Positions 6,897-14,232 of a DNA stretch of 15,657 nt are shown one piece after another. This DNA is from JANYJJ01 sp038241115 (GTDB lineage: Bacteria > Pseudomonadota > Gammaproteobacteria > Burkholderiales > Burkholderiaceae_C). The stretch is from contig JBBRGA010000079.1 in the NCBI GenBank assembly GCA_038241115.1, positions 1 to 15,657 on the forward strand, given 5' to 3'. How positions within the stretch are numbered: the stretch's first letter is position 1; each line of letters opens with the position of its first letter. Below the pieces are notes generated by a model, which saw only the letters and a list, made by a program, of their open reading frames with translations, searched no databases and was not told the origin of the DNA. The position numbers were made by a program, and so were the translations under genes.

Positions 6897-8807
6897 ATGC
6901 CAACGTCCCTTCCCCTGCGTCATCAACACCAGGAGGAGCTGCTGCTCAAGCACTTGCGTTCCTTTCTGGGCATCCTTGATGAAGCCGCCATTCAGACGGT
7001 GCGCGGTCGACTGCGCTGGGTGGAAGTGTCTGGCGGCGAGACGCTCATGCGCCAGGGCGATCGCGGCGAAGCCTTGTATTTGCTGGTCAGCGGGCGGCTG
7101 CGCGTCTACATCGAAGAAGACCAGAGAAGCCGCGTGGTGCGTGAGATTGCACGCGGCGAAGTGGTCGGTGAAATGAGCCTGTACACCGACGCGCCGCGCT
7201 CGGCCACCTTGGTGGCCATTCGCGACTCTGTGCTGGTCAGCATGGACAAGGCCGACTTCAACCACCTGCTGGCCACCAGCCCGGTGGTGTCGATGGCGCT
7301 GACGCGGCAGATCATTCAGCGCCTTCAAACCGAGCGCGATCCGACAGTGATCGACAAGCCCGTCACCATGGCGCTGCTGCCCGTCAGTGCCAACGTGGAC
7401 GGTGCAGCCATTGCGGCGACGCTGGCCGAGCATTTGTCTGCCAAAGGCAAAGTGGGTCTGCTCGATTCGGCCGCGATGGTGAAGTACTTTCAACAAGCGG
7501 GGCTGGTTTACGGGAAGGAACTTGGGTCGGTACTCAGCGGCGAAGCGGGTGCGGGGCAGCGCCGCAACATCGCCATGCTGCTGGACGAAATCGAAAGTGC
7601 GCACGACTACGTGCTGTTGGTGGCGGACGACCACCCCAGCGAATGGACGCAGGTGTGCCTGCGCCACGCCGACGAGATCTTGTTGCTGGCAGACGCCAGT
7701 GCGCCGCCCTTGTTGCACCTCAGTGAGCAGCATTTTTTGGTGGACCGACCGCCGCGTGCGGAAGCGGCCGAAATCCTGGTGCTGCTGCACAGCGCCACCA
7801 CAGCGCACCCCACCGGCACGGCAGCCTGGTTGAATCGACGCAGCGTGAGTTCGCACCTGCATTTGTGCCCTTCAAAGCCTGCCGACATGGCAAGGCTGGC
7901 GCGCATCCAGTCGCGCACCGCGGTGGGTCTGGTTTTGGCGGGTGGCGGTGCGCGCGGCTTTGCGCATCTGGGCGTGTACCGCGCGCTGCGCGAACGGGGT
8001 ATCGAAGTGGACTATGTGGGTGGCACCAGCATCGGCGCGGTCATGGCGGCGCTGATCGCCAGCGACTTGCCGTTCGACACAGTCAAGGCCATCGCGAGCG
8101 AATCCTTTGCCCGCAACCCCACCGGCGACTTCACGTTTTTTCCGTTGATCTCGCTGTTCAAGGGCCAGCGGCTGCGCGCCATCGTCACTGAAGCGGTGCA
8201 CCGAATCGGCGGCCAAGGCGCGCACGTCGAAGACCTCTGGAAAAACTACTTTTGTGTTGCCACCAATTTTTCCAAGGCTTGTGAGGTGGTGCTGCAGCGC
8301 GGTGATTTGATCAAAGCCGTGCTGTCCAGCGTGGCCATTCCTGGGGCGCTGCCGCCGGTGGTGATGGACGGCGACTTGCTGTTCGACGGCGGTACTTTCA
8401 ACAACTTTCCGGTCAACCTGATGCGTCTGCAACGCGGCGTGGGCACCGTCATCGGCGTGGACCTGAGCAGCACCAAAACGCGCCGCATCGAGTTTGCCGA
8501 GATGCCCGGCGTCTGGGCCTTGCTGCGCGACAAATTGCGGGCCCGCAAAAATCGGCGCTTCAAATTGCCCAGCCTGCCCAACTTGCTGATCAACACCACG
8601 GTGCTGTACAGCATGTCTCGTCAGAAGCAGGCCAAAGCCCTGACCGACATCTACATCAATCCGCCGCTGGACCGCATCGGCATGCTCGACTGGTCACAGT
8701 TTGAAATCGTGGTGCAGCAGGGCTATCTGCATGCGCTGAACGTGCTGGGCGAGGTGGATGCGTCCGACGCCAAAGCTGCGCCCAGCAGTTCAGCCGCGTC
8801 GATGTGA
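6897..8807 (+). CDS. NTE-like patatin phospholipase with cNMP-binding domain
   Basis: A 636-residue serine lipase/lysophospholipase-type protein, probably acting at the inner membrane surface. Residues about 20-145 form a cyclic-nucleotide-binding domain; the phosphate-binding cassette GEMSLYTDAPRSAT keeps Glu92 and Arg101. Residues about 155-335 form an intermediate region whose EWTQVCLRHADEIL and WLNRRSVSSHLHLC stretches resemble, from memory, the region before the catalytic domain of human neuropathy target esterase. The patatin domain follows: oxyanion loop GGGARG (349-354), nucleophile Ser378 in GTSIG, and catalytic Asp497 in FDGGTFNN. All catalytic elements are intact. I prefer the ATG at 6897 because the 18 codons upstream to an alternative ATG at 6843 use atypical codons and lack a ribosome site; the choice is uncertain. 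The gene converges on purU with a 13-bp gap. Confidence 0.9.
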   Translation: MPTSLPLRHQHQEELLLKHLRSFLGILDEAAIQTVRGRLRWVEVSGGETLMRQGDRGEALYLLVSGRLRVYIEEDQRSRVVREIARGEVVGEMSLYTDAPRSATLVAIRDSVLVSMDKADFNHLLATSPVVSMALTRQIIQRLQTERDPTVIDKPVTMALLPVSANVDGAAIAATLAEHLSAKGKVGLLDSAAMVKYFQQAGLVYGKELGSVLSGEAGAGQRRNIAMLLDEIESAHDYVLLVADDHPSEWTQVCLRHADEILLLADASAPPLLHLSEQHFLVDRPPRAEAAEILVLLHSATTAHPTGTAAWLNRRSVSSHLHLCPSKPADMARLARIQSRTAVGLVLAGGGARGFAHLGVYRALRERGIEVDYVGGTSIGAVMAALIASDLPFDTVKAIASESFARNPTGDFTFFPLISLFKGQRLRAIVTEAVHRIGGQGAHVEDLWKNYFCVATNFSKACEVVLQRGDLIKAVLSSVAIPGALPPVVMDGDLLFDGGTFNNFPVNLMRLQRGVGTVIGVDLSSTKTRRIEFAEMPGVWALLRDKLRARKNRRFKLPSLPNLLINTTVLYSMSRQKQAKALTDIYINPPLDRIGMLDWSQFEIVVQQGYLHALNVLGEVDASDAKAAPSSSAASM

Positions 8808-8820
8808 GTTTTCGGGCGCG

Positions 8821-9672
8821 TCACTGGAACACCACCGTCTTGTGCCCGTTCACCAGCACCCGCCGTTCGGCGTGCCACGTCACTGCGCGTGCCAGCACCG
8901 AGCTCTCAACATCGCGGCCGATGGCGGTCAGTTCAGCCACGTCCATCGCGTGTGTGGCACGTGCTGTGCCTTGCTCAATGATCGGGCCTTCGTCCAAATC
9001 GGCGGTCACGTAGTGGGCGGTGGCACCGATGGTTTTCACGCCCCGGTCGAACGCCTGTTGGTAGGGCCGCGCGCCTTTGAAGCTGGGCAAAAAAGAATGG
9101 TGAATGTTGATCGCCTTTCCCGCCAGAGCGCGGCACAAGTCGTTGGACAGCACCTGCATGTAGCGCGCCAGCACCACCAGTTCAGCGCCTTCTTGTTTGA
9201 CGATGTCGAGCAGTTTGGCTTCGGCCTGCGCCTTGGTGTTGGGCGTCACGGGAATGTGATGGAAAGGGATGTTGTGTGAGGCCGCCAGTTGGTAGAAGTC
9301 GCGGTGGTTGGAGACGATGGCTTTGATGTCCAGCGGCATAAAGTTGCTGCGGTGACGGAACAGCAAATCGTTCAGACAGTGCCCCAACTTGCTGACCATG
9401 ATGACGGTGGGCAAGCGCGCCGCAGCGTTGTGCAACTCCCACGTCATTTGCAGGGTGCCGGCCAAAGCGGCGAAGCCTTCACGCAACGACGATTCAGTCT
9501 CGCCAGCGGCGCATTCGAAGCGGGTGCGCATGAAAAACAAACCGGTGGTTTGATCGTTGTACTGCGCGGCTTCTGTGATGTTGGCCCCAAGCGCCGCCAG
9601 GAAACCCGTGACAGCGTGAACGATGCCGCGGCGGTCGGGGCAAGACAGGGTCAGGATGTAAGCGTTGGACAA
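8821..9672 (-). CDS. purU: Formyltetrahydrofolate deformylase
   Basis: PurU hydrolyses 10-formyl-tetrahydrofolate to formate and tetrahydrofolate, supplying formate for PurT-type purine synthesis and balancing one-carbon pools in the cytoplasm. An N-terminal ACT domain (about residues 4-80, starting AYILTLSCPDRRGIV) precedes a formyltransferase-fold hydrolase domain. The catalytic triad is Asn189 and His191 (INIHHSFLPSF) and Asp227 (ADLDEGPI). I chose the TTG at 9672, giving 283 residues (about 280 in E. coli). It is preceded by GGAGA seven or so bases upstream, and it begins MSNAYILTLS, as in relatives. A longer TTG-initiated frame to 9708 adds 12 residues but has no ribosome site. The gene is convergent with the phospholipase and divergent from the Spy-like gene; the 233-bp divergent gap shows no clear riboswitch. 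Confidence 0.95.
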   Translation of the reverse strand: MSNAYILTLSCPDRRGIVHAVTGFLAALGANITEAAQYNDQTTGLFFMRTRFECAAGETESSLREGFAALAGTLQMTWELHNAAARLPTVIMVSKLGHCLNDLLFRHRSNFMPLDIKAIVSNHRDFYQLAASHNIPFHHIPVTPNTKAQAEAKLLDIVKQEGAELVVLARYMQVLSNDLCRALAGKAINIHHSFLPSFKGARPYQQAFDRGVKTIGATAHYVTADLDEGPIIEQGTARATHAMDVAELTAIGRDVESSVLARAVTWHAERRVLVNGHKTVVFQ

Positions 9673-9905
9673 AGACGTTCTCCGGTCTGAGGTGGGGTGT
9701 TCAGGCAAGTTGGGCTGAATTAGAACCGGGCCTGGAAGCCAATGCGCTCAGACTGCACTCTGCCCCTCCCGTCAGACAAGCCCAGTGCGCGCGCGTTCAT
9801 CCGATGAAGTGTTCACACATCTTTACCGCCCAGCCACCCCACAGTTACCCCTGCCCATCAGTCTTCAAGCACGGGAAAGTGACCCGTTTTCAAAAGGGGA
9901 TGACG
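9673..9905. promoter_or_regulatory. Divergent purU / Spy-like intergenic region
   Basis: This 233-bp gap must hold promoters for both genes. The only strong signal is the AAAAGGGG ribosome site (9892-9899) for the Spy-like gene. TTTACC and TTACCC occur around 9829-9849, but their spacing does not match the paired GTAAA boxes of CpxR, so I do not call an operator. No RNA gene or ORF with family similarity is visible. Confidence 0.3.
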
Positions 9906-9929
9906 ATGACGAAGACGATGACGAAGACT
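9900..9929 (+). repeat. 12-bp repeat at start of Spy-like gene
   Basis: ATGACG is followed by two copies of ATGACGAAGACK (9906-9917 and 9918-9929). In frame this gives three possible ATG starts and the sequence MTMTKTMTKT. It builds the lysine-containing n-region of the signal peptide, so copy-number change would alter the distance from ribosome site to start. Confidence 0.75.
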
Positions 9930-10478
9930 TTGAAAAACGCAGGCAAATTGGGCTTGAAGCGCACTTTTTGGAGCGGGGTGGTGGCGGTGGTGGCCGTGAT
10001 GGCGTTGTCGGCCTCGGGTACGGTCTGGGCTCAGCACGGGCATGGCGCTGGTGGCATGGGCATGGGCATGGGCATGAGCATGGGCAGCCCGGAACGCATG
10101 GGCCGCATGATGGATCACTTGCTGGACGGATTGAACGCCACTGATGCACAACGCAGCCAGATCAAGCAAATTGCGCAAGCCGCTGGCACCGACATGAAGA
10201 TGCAGCGCGAAGGCAACCGCGCGCTCCAGGAAAAGGCCATGCAAATATTCACTGCGCCCACGGTGGACGCGGCCGCCGCTGAACAGGTTCGTCAGCAAAT
10301 GCTGGTGCAGCACGACCAAATGAGCAAGCGCACCATGCAGGCCATGCTGGACGCCAGCAAGGTGCTGACGCCCGAGCAGCGCACCAAGTTGGGTGAGCGG
10401 ATGAAACAGCGTGGCGACGGTATGCGCGAACGCATGAAGCGCATGGAAGGTGATCGCCGCGAGCCGCCGAAGTCGTGA
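9906..10478 (+). CDS. Periplasmic Spy/CpxP-family LTxxQ protein, Met/His-rich
   Basis: A 190-residue exported helical protein of the Spy/CpxP group, which act as periplasmic chaperones or stress-sensor regulators. The signal peptide has a Lys-rich start, a hydrophobic core (about 21-36) and a likely cleavage after VWA (residue 42). The mature N-terminus is His/Gly/Met-rich: HGHGAGGMGMGMGMSMG, residues 44-60. Then come long charged helices with the two family motifs in degenerate and full form, NATDAQRSQI (77-86) and LTPEQRTKL (154-162). I chose the ATG at 9906, six bases after an AAAAGGGG ribosome site; ATGs at 9900 and 9918 are in frame. A strong terminator follows, and then a two-component system. 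That arrangement resembles cpxP-cpxRA, so the sensor kinase is a plausible partner, but the Met/His segment could equally indicate metal binding. Confidence is good for the family, low for the ligand. Confidence 0.85.
   Translation: MTKTMTKTLKNAGKLGLKRTFWSGVVAVVAVMALSASGTVWAQHGHGAGGMGMGMGMSMGSPERMGRMMDHLLDGLNATDAQRSQIKQIAQAAGTDMKMQREGNRALQEKAMQIFTAPTVDAAAAEQVRQQMLVQHDQMSKRTMQAMLDASKVLTPEQRTKLGERMKQRGDGMRERMKRMEGDRREPPKS
10053..10082 (+). repeat. Hexanucleotide GGCATG repeat encoding MGMGMGM
   Basis: Four GGCATG units (10053-10076) are followed by AGCATG (10077-10082). They encode the Met/Gly segment of the mature Spy-like protein. The unit keeps the frame, so copy-number variation would change the number of methionines only. 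Confidence 0.85.
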
Positions 10479-10541
10479 TTTATTGATTCTTGTGGTGAGG
10501 CGGTCGTGATTCAGGCGTTTGCGCCTCGCTGAACACGCTGA

Positions 10542-10575
10542 CACCGGTTCGCACTTTGCGAGCCGGTGCCTTTTT
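10542..10575 (+). terminator. Strong intrinsic terminator after Spy-like gene
   Basis: CACCGGTTCGCA (10542-10553) pairs with TGCGAGCCGGTG (10557-10568) around a three-base CTT loop: 12 pairs with a single G-U wobble. CC and then five T (10571-10575) follow. It should end the Spy-like transcript and so separate it from the two-component genes. Confidence 0.9.
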
Positions 10576-10602
10576 GAGTTTCAATCCAGTCAACTCAATA
10601 CT
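10574..10602 (+). promoter_or_regulatory. Candidate sigma-70 promoter for the two-component operon
   Basis: TTGAGT (10574-10579) and AATACT (10597-10602) match four of six bases each to the -35 and -10 consensus, with an exact 17-bp spacer. The -35 overlaps the terminator T-run. Transcription would start near 10609, about at the ATG (10611), giving a leaderless or near-leaderless mRNA, consistent with no Shine-Dalgarno sequence before that ATG. Confidence 0.45.
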
Positions 10603-10610
10603 TGCCGACC

Positions 10611-11324
10611 ATGACCTCGCGCCTCTTGCTCATCGATGACGACACCCGCCTTGCTGCCATGGTGAGCGACTACCTGCGCGCCTCAGGCTTTGATGTGGAA
10701 CATGCCGGCAGCCTGGCTGCGGGCCGCGAACAACTGTCCACCCAGATGTTCGACGCCGTGGTGCTGGACCTGATGCTACCCGACGGCGACGGCCTTGATT
10801 TGTGCCGCGAGCTGCGCGCGAATCCGCGCACGCGCCAGCTGCCGCTGTTGATGCTGACCGCGCGCGGTGAGCCGCTGGACCGCATCGTTGGCCTTGAGCT
10901 GGGCGCTGACGATTACTTGCCCAAACCGTTTGAGCCGCGCGAATTGCTGGCCCGTGTCAAGGCGCTGCTGCGCCGCGCCACGCCGCCATCCGCAGCCGAT
11001 GACGTGCTGCGCTTTGGGCGCCTGGAAATTGACCTCGGTGAACGTGTGGCGCGCCTCAGCGGCAAGCCCTGTGACCTCACCAGCCATCAATTCGATCTGC
11101 TGGTGGTGCTGGCACAGAGCCCGGGGCGCGTGCTCACGCGCGACCAGATCATGGACGCTCTCAAAGGCCACCCACTCGAAGCGTTCGACCGCTCGATCGA
11201 CGTGCACATTTCACGCATTCGCGCCCTCATCGAAGACGACCCGAAGAACCCGCGACGCGTGCTGACAGTGCGCGGAGCAGGCTATGTGTTTGCGCGCAAA
11301 CAAGACGCCGATGACGCCAGTTAA
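10611..11324 (+). CDS. OmpR/PhoB-family response regulator
   Basis: A 237-residue DNA-binding response regulator. The receiver domain has the acidic pair Asp9-Asp10-Asp11, phospho-acceptor Asp53 (VVLDLMLPDGDG), switch Thr83 (MLTARG) and Lys105 (DDYLPKPF). A winged-helix C-terminal domain runs from about residue 130 to 230, with the recognition helix region around RSIDVHISRIRALI and the final hairpin VRGAGYVFA. The ATG at 10611 is preferred over the TTG at 10602, because receiver domains start close to this ATG. The cognate sensor kinase begins 50 bp downstream. Upstream are a Spy/CpxP-like gene and a strong terminator. By comparison with CpxR and RstA it probably controls envelope-stress genes, perhaps including the neighbouring Spy-like gene, but no clear operator was found. 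Confidence 0.95.
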   Translation: MTSRLLLIDDDTRLAAMVSDYLRASGFDVEHAGSLAAGREQLSTQMFDAVVLDLMLPDGDGLDLCRELRANPRTRQLPLLMLTARGEPLDRIVGLELGADDYLPKPFEPRELLARVKALLRRATPPSAADDVLRFGRLEIDLGERVARLSGKPCDLTSHQFDLLVVLAQSPGRVLTRDQIMDALKGHPLEAFDRSIDVHISRIRALIEDDPKNPRRVLTVRGAGYVFARKQDADDAS

Positions 11325-11374
11325 AGGCGCCTCGGCAAGCTGTACAGACCCCAACCGCTCATGACCCGACGTCC

Positions 11375-12919
11375 ATGCGCACACTGACGCTACGCATCTA
11401 CCTCACCGTCGTCGCGGTGTTGTTGCTATTTGCGTTGGTGTCAGGCTGGGTGTTTCAGCTGCACATTTCCAAAGAACGCGCGCGCAGCGAAGGCATGTTG
11501 TCCGACCGCATGGCCGCCTGGGGCGACTTGATTCAGCGCTCGCTGCCGCCCAGCGACTCGCCGCACAGCGAACAAGCGGTCGCACTGCGCGATTGGTCGC
11601 AGCGGCTGCGCATTCCGCTGGCTCTGGACGATGCCAAGGGTGAGCGCATCGCCGCGTCGGATTCCTACAGCCGGCGCCAGGGCGACAGGCCACAACGCGG
11701 TTTTGCACTGCGCCTTGACGACGGCCGAACGCTGTGGGTCATGAGGCCGGGCGGGCGGCCGGGTGCGCCGCCAGGGGTGCGGTCAGGTATGCGGCCAGAG
11801 ATGAGGCCAGAGATGAGGCCAGAGATGAGGCCCGGCGGCCCTGGTTCTGCCGATGATGCGGCCGCTGGTGCGCCGAAAAACGCCGTTGAAAGCCAAGCCG
11901 AAATCCAGGGTCCTGAGCGTTTTGACCGCGCGCAGCGCGTCGAGCGCGGCCCTCCCGGCGCGCCCGGCGAAGGGCAATTCCCATTCATCGGCAACTTGCC
12001 GTTCTTGACACCCGGTTTCATTGCGCCCGAATGGCGAAGTGGCGTGGGTCTGGCGGCTGTCTTGTTGCTGCTTTTTGTCGCGGTGGCCGCGGGCGCATGG
12101 CCTGTGGTGCGTCAACTCACACGGCGTCTGCAGGCGCTGCAATCCGGCGTTGAGAAGTTTGGCGCTGGCGCGCTCGACCACCGCGTCGAAGTGTCGGGCC
12201 GCGACGAAGTGGCCGCCGTGGCCAGCAGCTTCAACCAGGCCGCCGCGCGCGTCGAGGCGCTGGTGCGCTCGCACCAGTCGCTGCTCGCCAACGCCAGCCA
12301 CGAGCTGCGCTCGCCACTGGCGCGCATGAAGATGGCCGTGGCGATGATGGACGGCGCCGCGCCCGAGCAACAGGCCACACTGAAGCGTGAAGTCGACACC
12401 AACATCGCCGAGCTGGACGCCTTGGTGGAAGAGGTGCTGTTGGCCAGCCGTTTGGACGCCGTCAAGAACATCGATGTATTTGAGGACGTGGATTTGCTGG
12501 GCTTGGCCGCAGAAGAAGCCGCGCGAGTGGGCGCCGTTTTAGAGAGCCAAGTCGATGCGCATTTCGTGGTTCAAGGCAACGAGCGTTTGCTGCGCCGCGC
12601 CGTGCGCAATTTGCTGGAAAACGCCAAACGCTACGGCGGTGCAGACGTCAACGTCAATTTGCTTCGCGTCGATTTGCCCATGCAAAAAGGCGTCACGCAA
12701 ATACACGTCTGCGACCGCGGCCCCGGCGTCAACCCCGCGCAACGCGAGCGCATCTTCGAGCCCTTTTACCGGCTGCCCGGCCACGCCGAACAGGCCGGCG
12801 GCGTGGGTCTGGGCCTGAGCCTGGTCAAGCAGATTGCCCAGCGCCACCACGGCAGCGTGAGCTGCGAAGCGCGTGAGGGCGGGGGCAGTTGTTTTGTGCT
12901 GAGTTTGCCTGCGGCTTGA
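11375..12919 (+). CDS. HAMP sensor histidine kinase
   Basis: A 514-residue inner-membrane kinase, partner of the adjacent response regulator. TM1 is about residues 7-28. The extracytoplasmic region (about 30-222) consists of a short folded part to residue 125, then a Pro/Gly/Arg/Met-rich, probably disordered stretch with an MRPE repeat. TM2 is about 223-245, followed by HAMP (to about 300). HisKA has phospho-acceptor His309 in SHELRSPLARMK. The ATPase domain shows the N box (NLLENAKRYGG), G1 (CDRGPGV), F box (FEPFYR) and G2 (GVGLGLSLV). All catalytic elements are intact. The general layout resembles CpxA/RstB, but the sensor region matches no domain I recognise. The Met-rich linker and Met/His-rich Spy-like neighbour hint at a metal or envelope-damage signal. 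The gene ends 56 bp before the convergent LacI-type gene. Confidence 0.95.
   Translation: MRTLTLRIYLTVVAVLLLFALVSGWVFQLHISKERARSEGMLSDRMAAWGDLIQRSLPPSDSPHSEQAVALRDWSQRLRIPLALDDAKGERIAASDSYSRRQGDRPQRGFALRLDDGRTLWVMRPGGRPGAPPGVRSGMRPEMRPEMRPEMRPGGPGSADDAAAGAPKNAVESQAEIQGPERFDRAQRVERGPPGAPGEGQFPFIGNLPFLTPGFIAPEWRSGVGLAAVLLLLFVAVAAGAWPVVRQLTRRLQALQSGVEKFGAGALDHRVEVSGRDEVAAVASSFNQAAARVEALVRSHQSLLANASHELRSPLARMKMAVAMMDGAAPEQQATLKREVDTNIAELDALVEEVLLASRLDAVKNIDVFEDVDLLGLAAEEAARVGAVLESQVDAHFVVQGNERLLRRAVRNLLENAKRYGGADVNVNLLRVDLPMQKGVTQIHVCDRGPGVNPAQRERIFEPFYRLPGHAEQAGGVGLGLSLVKQIAQRHHGSVSCEAREGGGSCFVLSLPAA
11797..11832 (+). repeat. 12-bp minisatellite encoding MRPE repeats
   Basis: Three perfect copies of AGAGATGAGGCC (11797-11808, 11809-11820, 11821-11832) follow a diverged unit (AGGTATGCGGCC, 11785-11796). 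In frame they give MRPEMRPEMRP in the extracytoplasmic linker of the kinase. The exact identity of the units suggests recent expansion. Confidence 0.9.
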
Positions 12920-12975
12920 GCCGGCAAAAATGATGGCCAGCCTGTGTCGCGCCGAGCTTCAGCACAGCCGCTGAC

Positions 12976-14142
12976 TCAGAGCGTGCTTGCGCGGATTTGC
13001 ATTTGCCACGCCAAGGCACGGTGTGTCGGCGCTGTTCCCGATTGCAATGCGGCCAGCAGCACTTCTGCAGCTTGCACACCGATTTGATGGCGCGGCAGGT
13101 TCACGCTGCTGAGTGGGGGTTGCAGTTGTCGGCTGATGGGGAAGTCACCAAAGCCAATGAGCGCGAGTTGGGCGGGTATTTGAACGCCGCGCGCCTGCGC
13201 TTCCAGCAAGGCACCGCAGGCGAGGTGGTCGTTGGCAAACGCGGCTGCGCTGATCGGCGGGCCCGGCAGCGACAGCAGCTGCGCCAGTGCCAAGCGGCCA
13301 CATTCGAAGGCGTCGCCCGCGGGCGGTTTGATGAGCTGAACGGTGGCGGCGTCGCGCTTGTGAGCACGCGAATGGTCGCGAGCCGCCTCGCGAAAACCGG
13401 CCCCGCGCACATGCGCGCGAAAGTCTTCGACCACGCCGCTGTCGACATAGGCCAGATGCCGGTGACCGCGCGACAGCAGGTGCTCGGCCATCGCTCGGCC
13501 TACGGCGTGGTGGTTGAAGCCGACTTGGCTGATGTGCTGCTGCGTGTCGACCGATGCTGCATTGCTGTGGCTCGGTTGATCCCAAATTTCCACGACCGGT
13601 GTTCGGCTGCGCTGCGCCGCATTCAGCAGCAGCAAAGCGCCCTTGGTGTGATGTCGCCCCGTCACCACCAGCGCACTCGGAGACCAGGCCAACACCGCGC
13701 GAACTTGCGCTTCCTCGCGCTCCAGGGAATATCCGCTGGACGCCAGCATCAGTTCGTAGCCAGAGGCTTGCAAGGTGTCGCTCAAACCTTGCACCGTCTC
13801 GGAAAAAATCGAGTTGGCAATGCTCGGAATGATGGCGGCGACCATGCGCGAGTGCCCGCTGGCGAGCTGCCCTGCCTGCTTGTTCGGCAGGTAGCCGGTG
13901 GCCGACAAGGCAGCTTGGATGCGCAGCGCCGTGGCGGCGGCCACCACACCCGGTTCGCGCAGGTAACGCGACACGGTGATGGAGGTCACGTCTGCCTGGG
14001 CTGCAACATCTTGCAGCGTCACTCTGCCGTGGCCTCGACGGCTGCGCGCCAGCGCCAAGGCCGGTGAGGTCGTGGACGCTTCGGGCGCGACTGCTTCAGC
14101 CGAAATGGCCGAGGGCACAGGGTTTTTCTTGATGGACGGCAT
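12976..14142 (-). CDS. LacI/GntR-type transcriptional repressor
   Basis: A 388-residue LacI-family repressor. The N-terminal helix-turn-helix is clear: VTLQDVAAQADVTSITVSRYLREP (about 41-64), then the hinge helix GYLPNKQAGQLASG. The periplasmic-binding-protein-like effector domain starts at SRMVAAIIPSIANSIFSETVQG and resembles the gluconate repressor (GntR) group more than LacI itself. About 38 low-complexity residues precede the HTH, which is longer than usual; no better start is visible, although the ATG lacks a ribosome site. The gene is divergent from an IlvD/Edd-family dehydratase, with a TGTTA(N4)TAACA palindrome 16 bp before its own start. It most likely represses that dehydratase operon and itself until a sugar acid, such as gluconate, arabinonate or galactonate, binds. 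The exact effector cannot be told from sequence. Confidence 0.92.
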   Translation of the reverse strand: MPSIKKNPVPSAISAEAVAPEASTTSPALALARSRRGHGRVTLQDVAAQADVTSITVSRYLREPGVVAAATALRIQAALSATGYLPNKQAGQLASGHSRMVAAIIPSIANSIFSETVQGLSDTLQASGYELMLASSGYSLEREEAQVRAVLAWSPSALVVTGRHHTKGALLLLNAAQRSRTPVVEIWDQPSHSNAASVDTQQHISQVGFNHHAVGRAMAEHLLSRGHRHLAYVDSGVVEDFRAHVRGAGFREAARDHSRAHKRDAATVQLIKPPAGDAFECGRLALAQLLSLPGPPISAAAFANDHLACGALLEAQARGVQIPAQLALIGFGDFPISRQLQPPLSSVNLPRHQIGVQAAEVLLAALQSGTAPTHRALAWQMQIRASTL

Positions 14143-14158
14143 GGGCGTGAGTGATTAA

Positions 14159-14172
14159 TGTTAGCGGTAACA
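14159..14172. promoter_or_regulatory. GntR-like operator in the divergent promoter region
   Basis: TGTTAGCGGTAACA is a near-perfect palindrome with TGTTA and TAACA arms. From memory it differs by one base from TGTTACCGGTAACA, the E. coli GntR/IdnR-type operator core. It lies 16 bp from the repressor start and 60 bp before the dehydratase start. GTAACA (14167-14172) could also act as a -35 with TTAAAA (14190-14195) as -10 at 17 bp, so binding would block that promoter; TTGACG at 14177-14182 is a rival -35 without a good -10. Confidence 0.7.
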
Positions 14173-14232
14173 GACGTTGACGACATCCCTTAAAACCCGT
14201 TGTTCCCCCGTTGGTCACCGAATGATTTCTGA

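Noticed and set aside
9829..9849. Possible CpxR box before the Spy-like gene
   Set aside because: The two GTAA-like elements are about 15 bp apart, not the 5-bp spacing of a CpxR site.
9785..10144. Alternative frame with an acidic DDDDEDDDED run
   Set aside because: The acidic run is the ATGACGAAGACG repeat read out of frame; the real frame gives a signal peptide and Spy-family motifs.
12920..12975. Terminator between the kinase and the LacI-type gene
   Set aside because: Only short or bulged pairings (for example CTGTG/CACAG) and no T-run in the right place on either strand.
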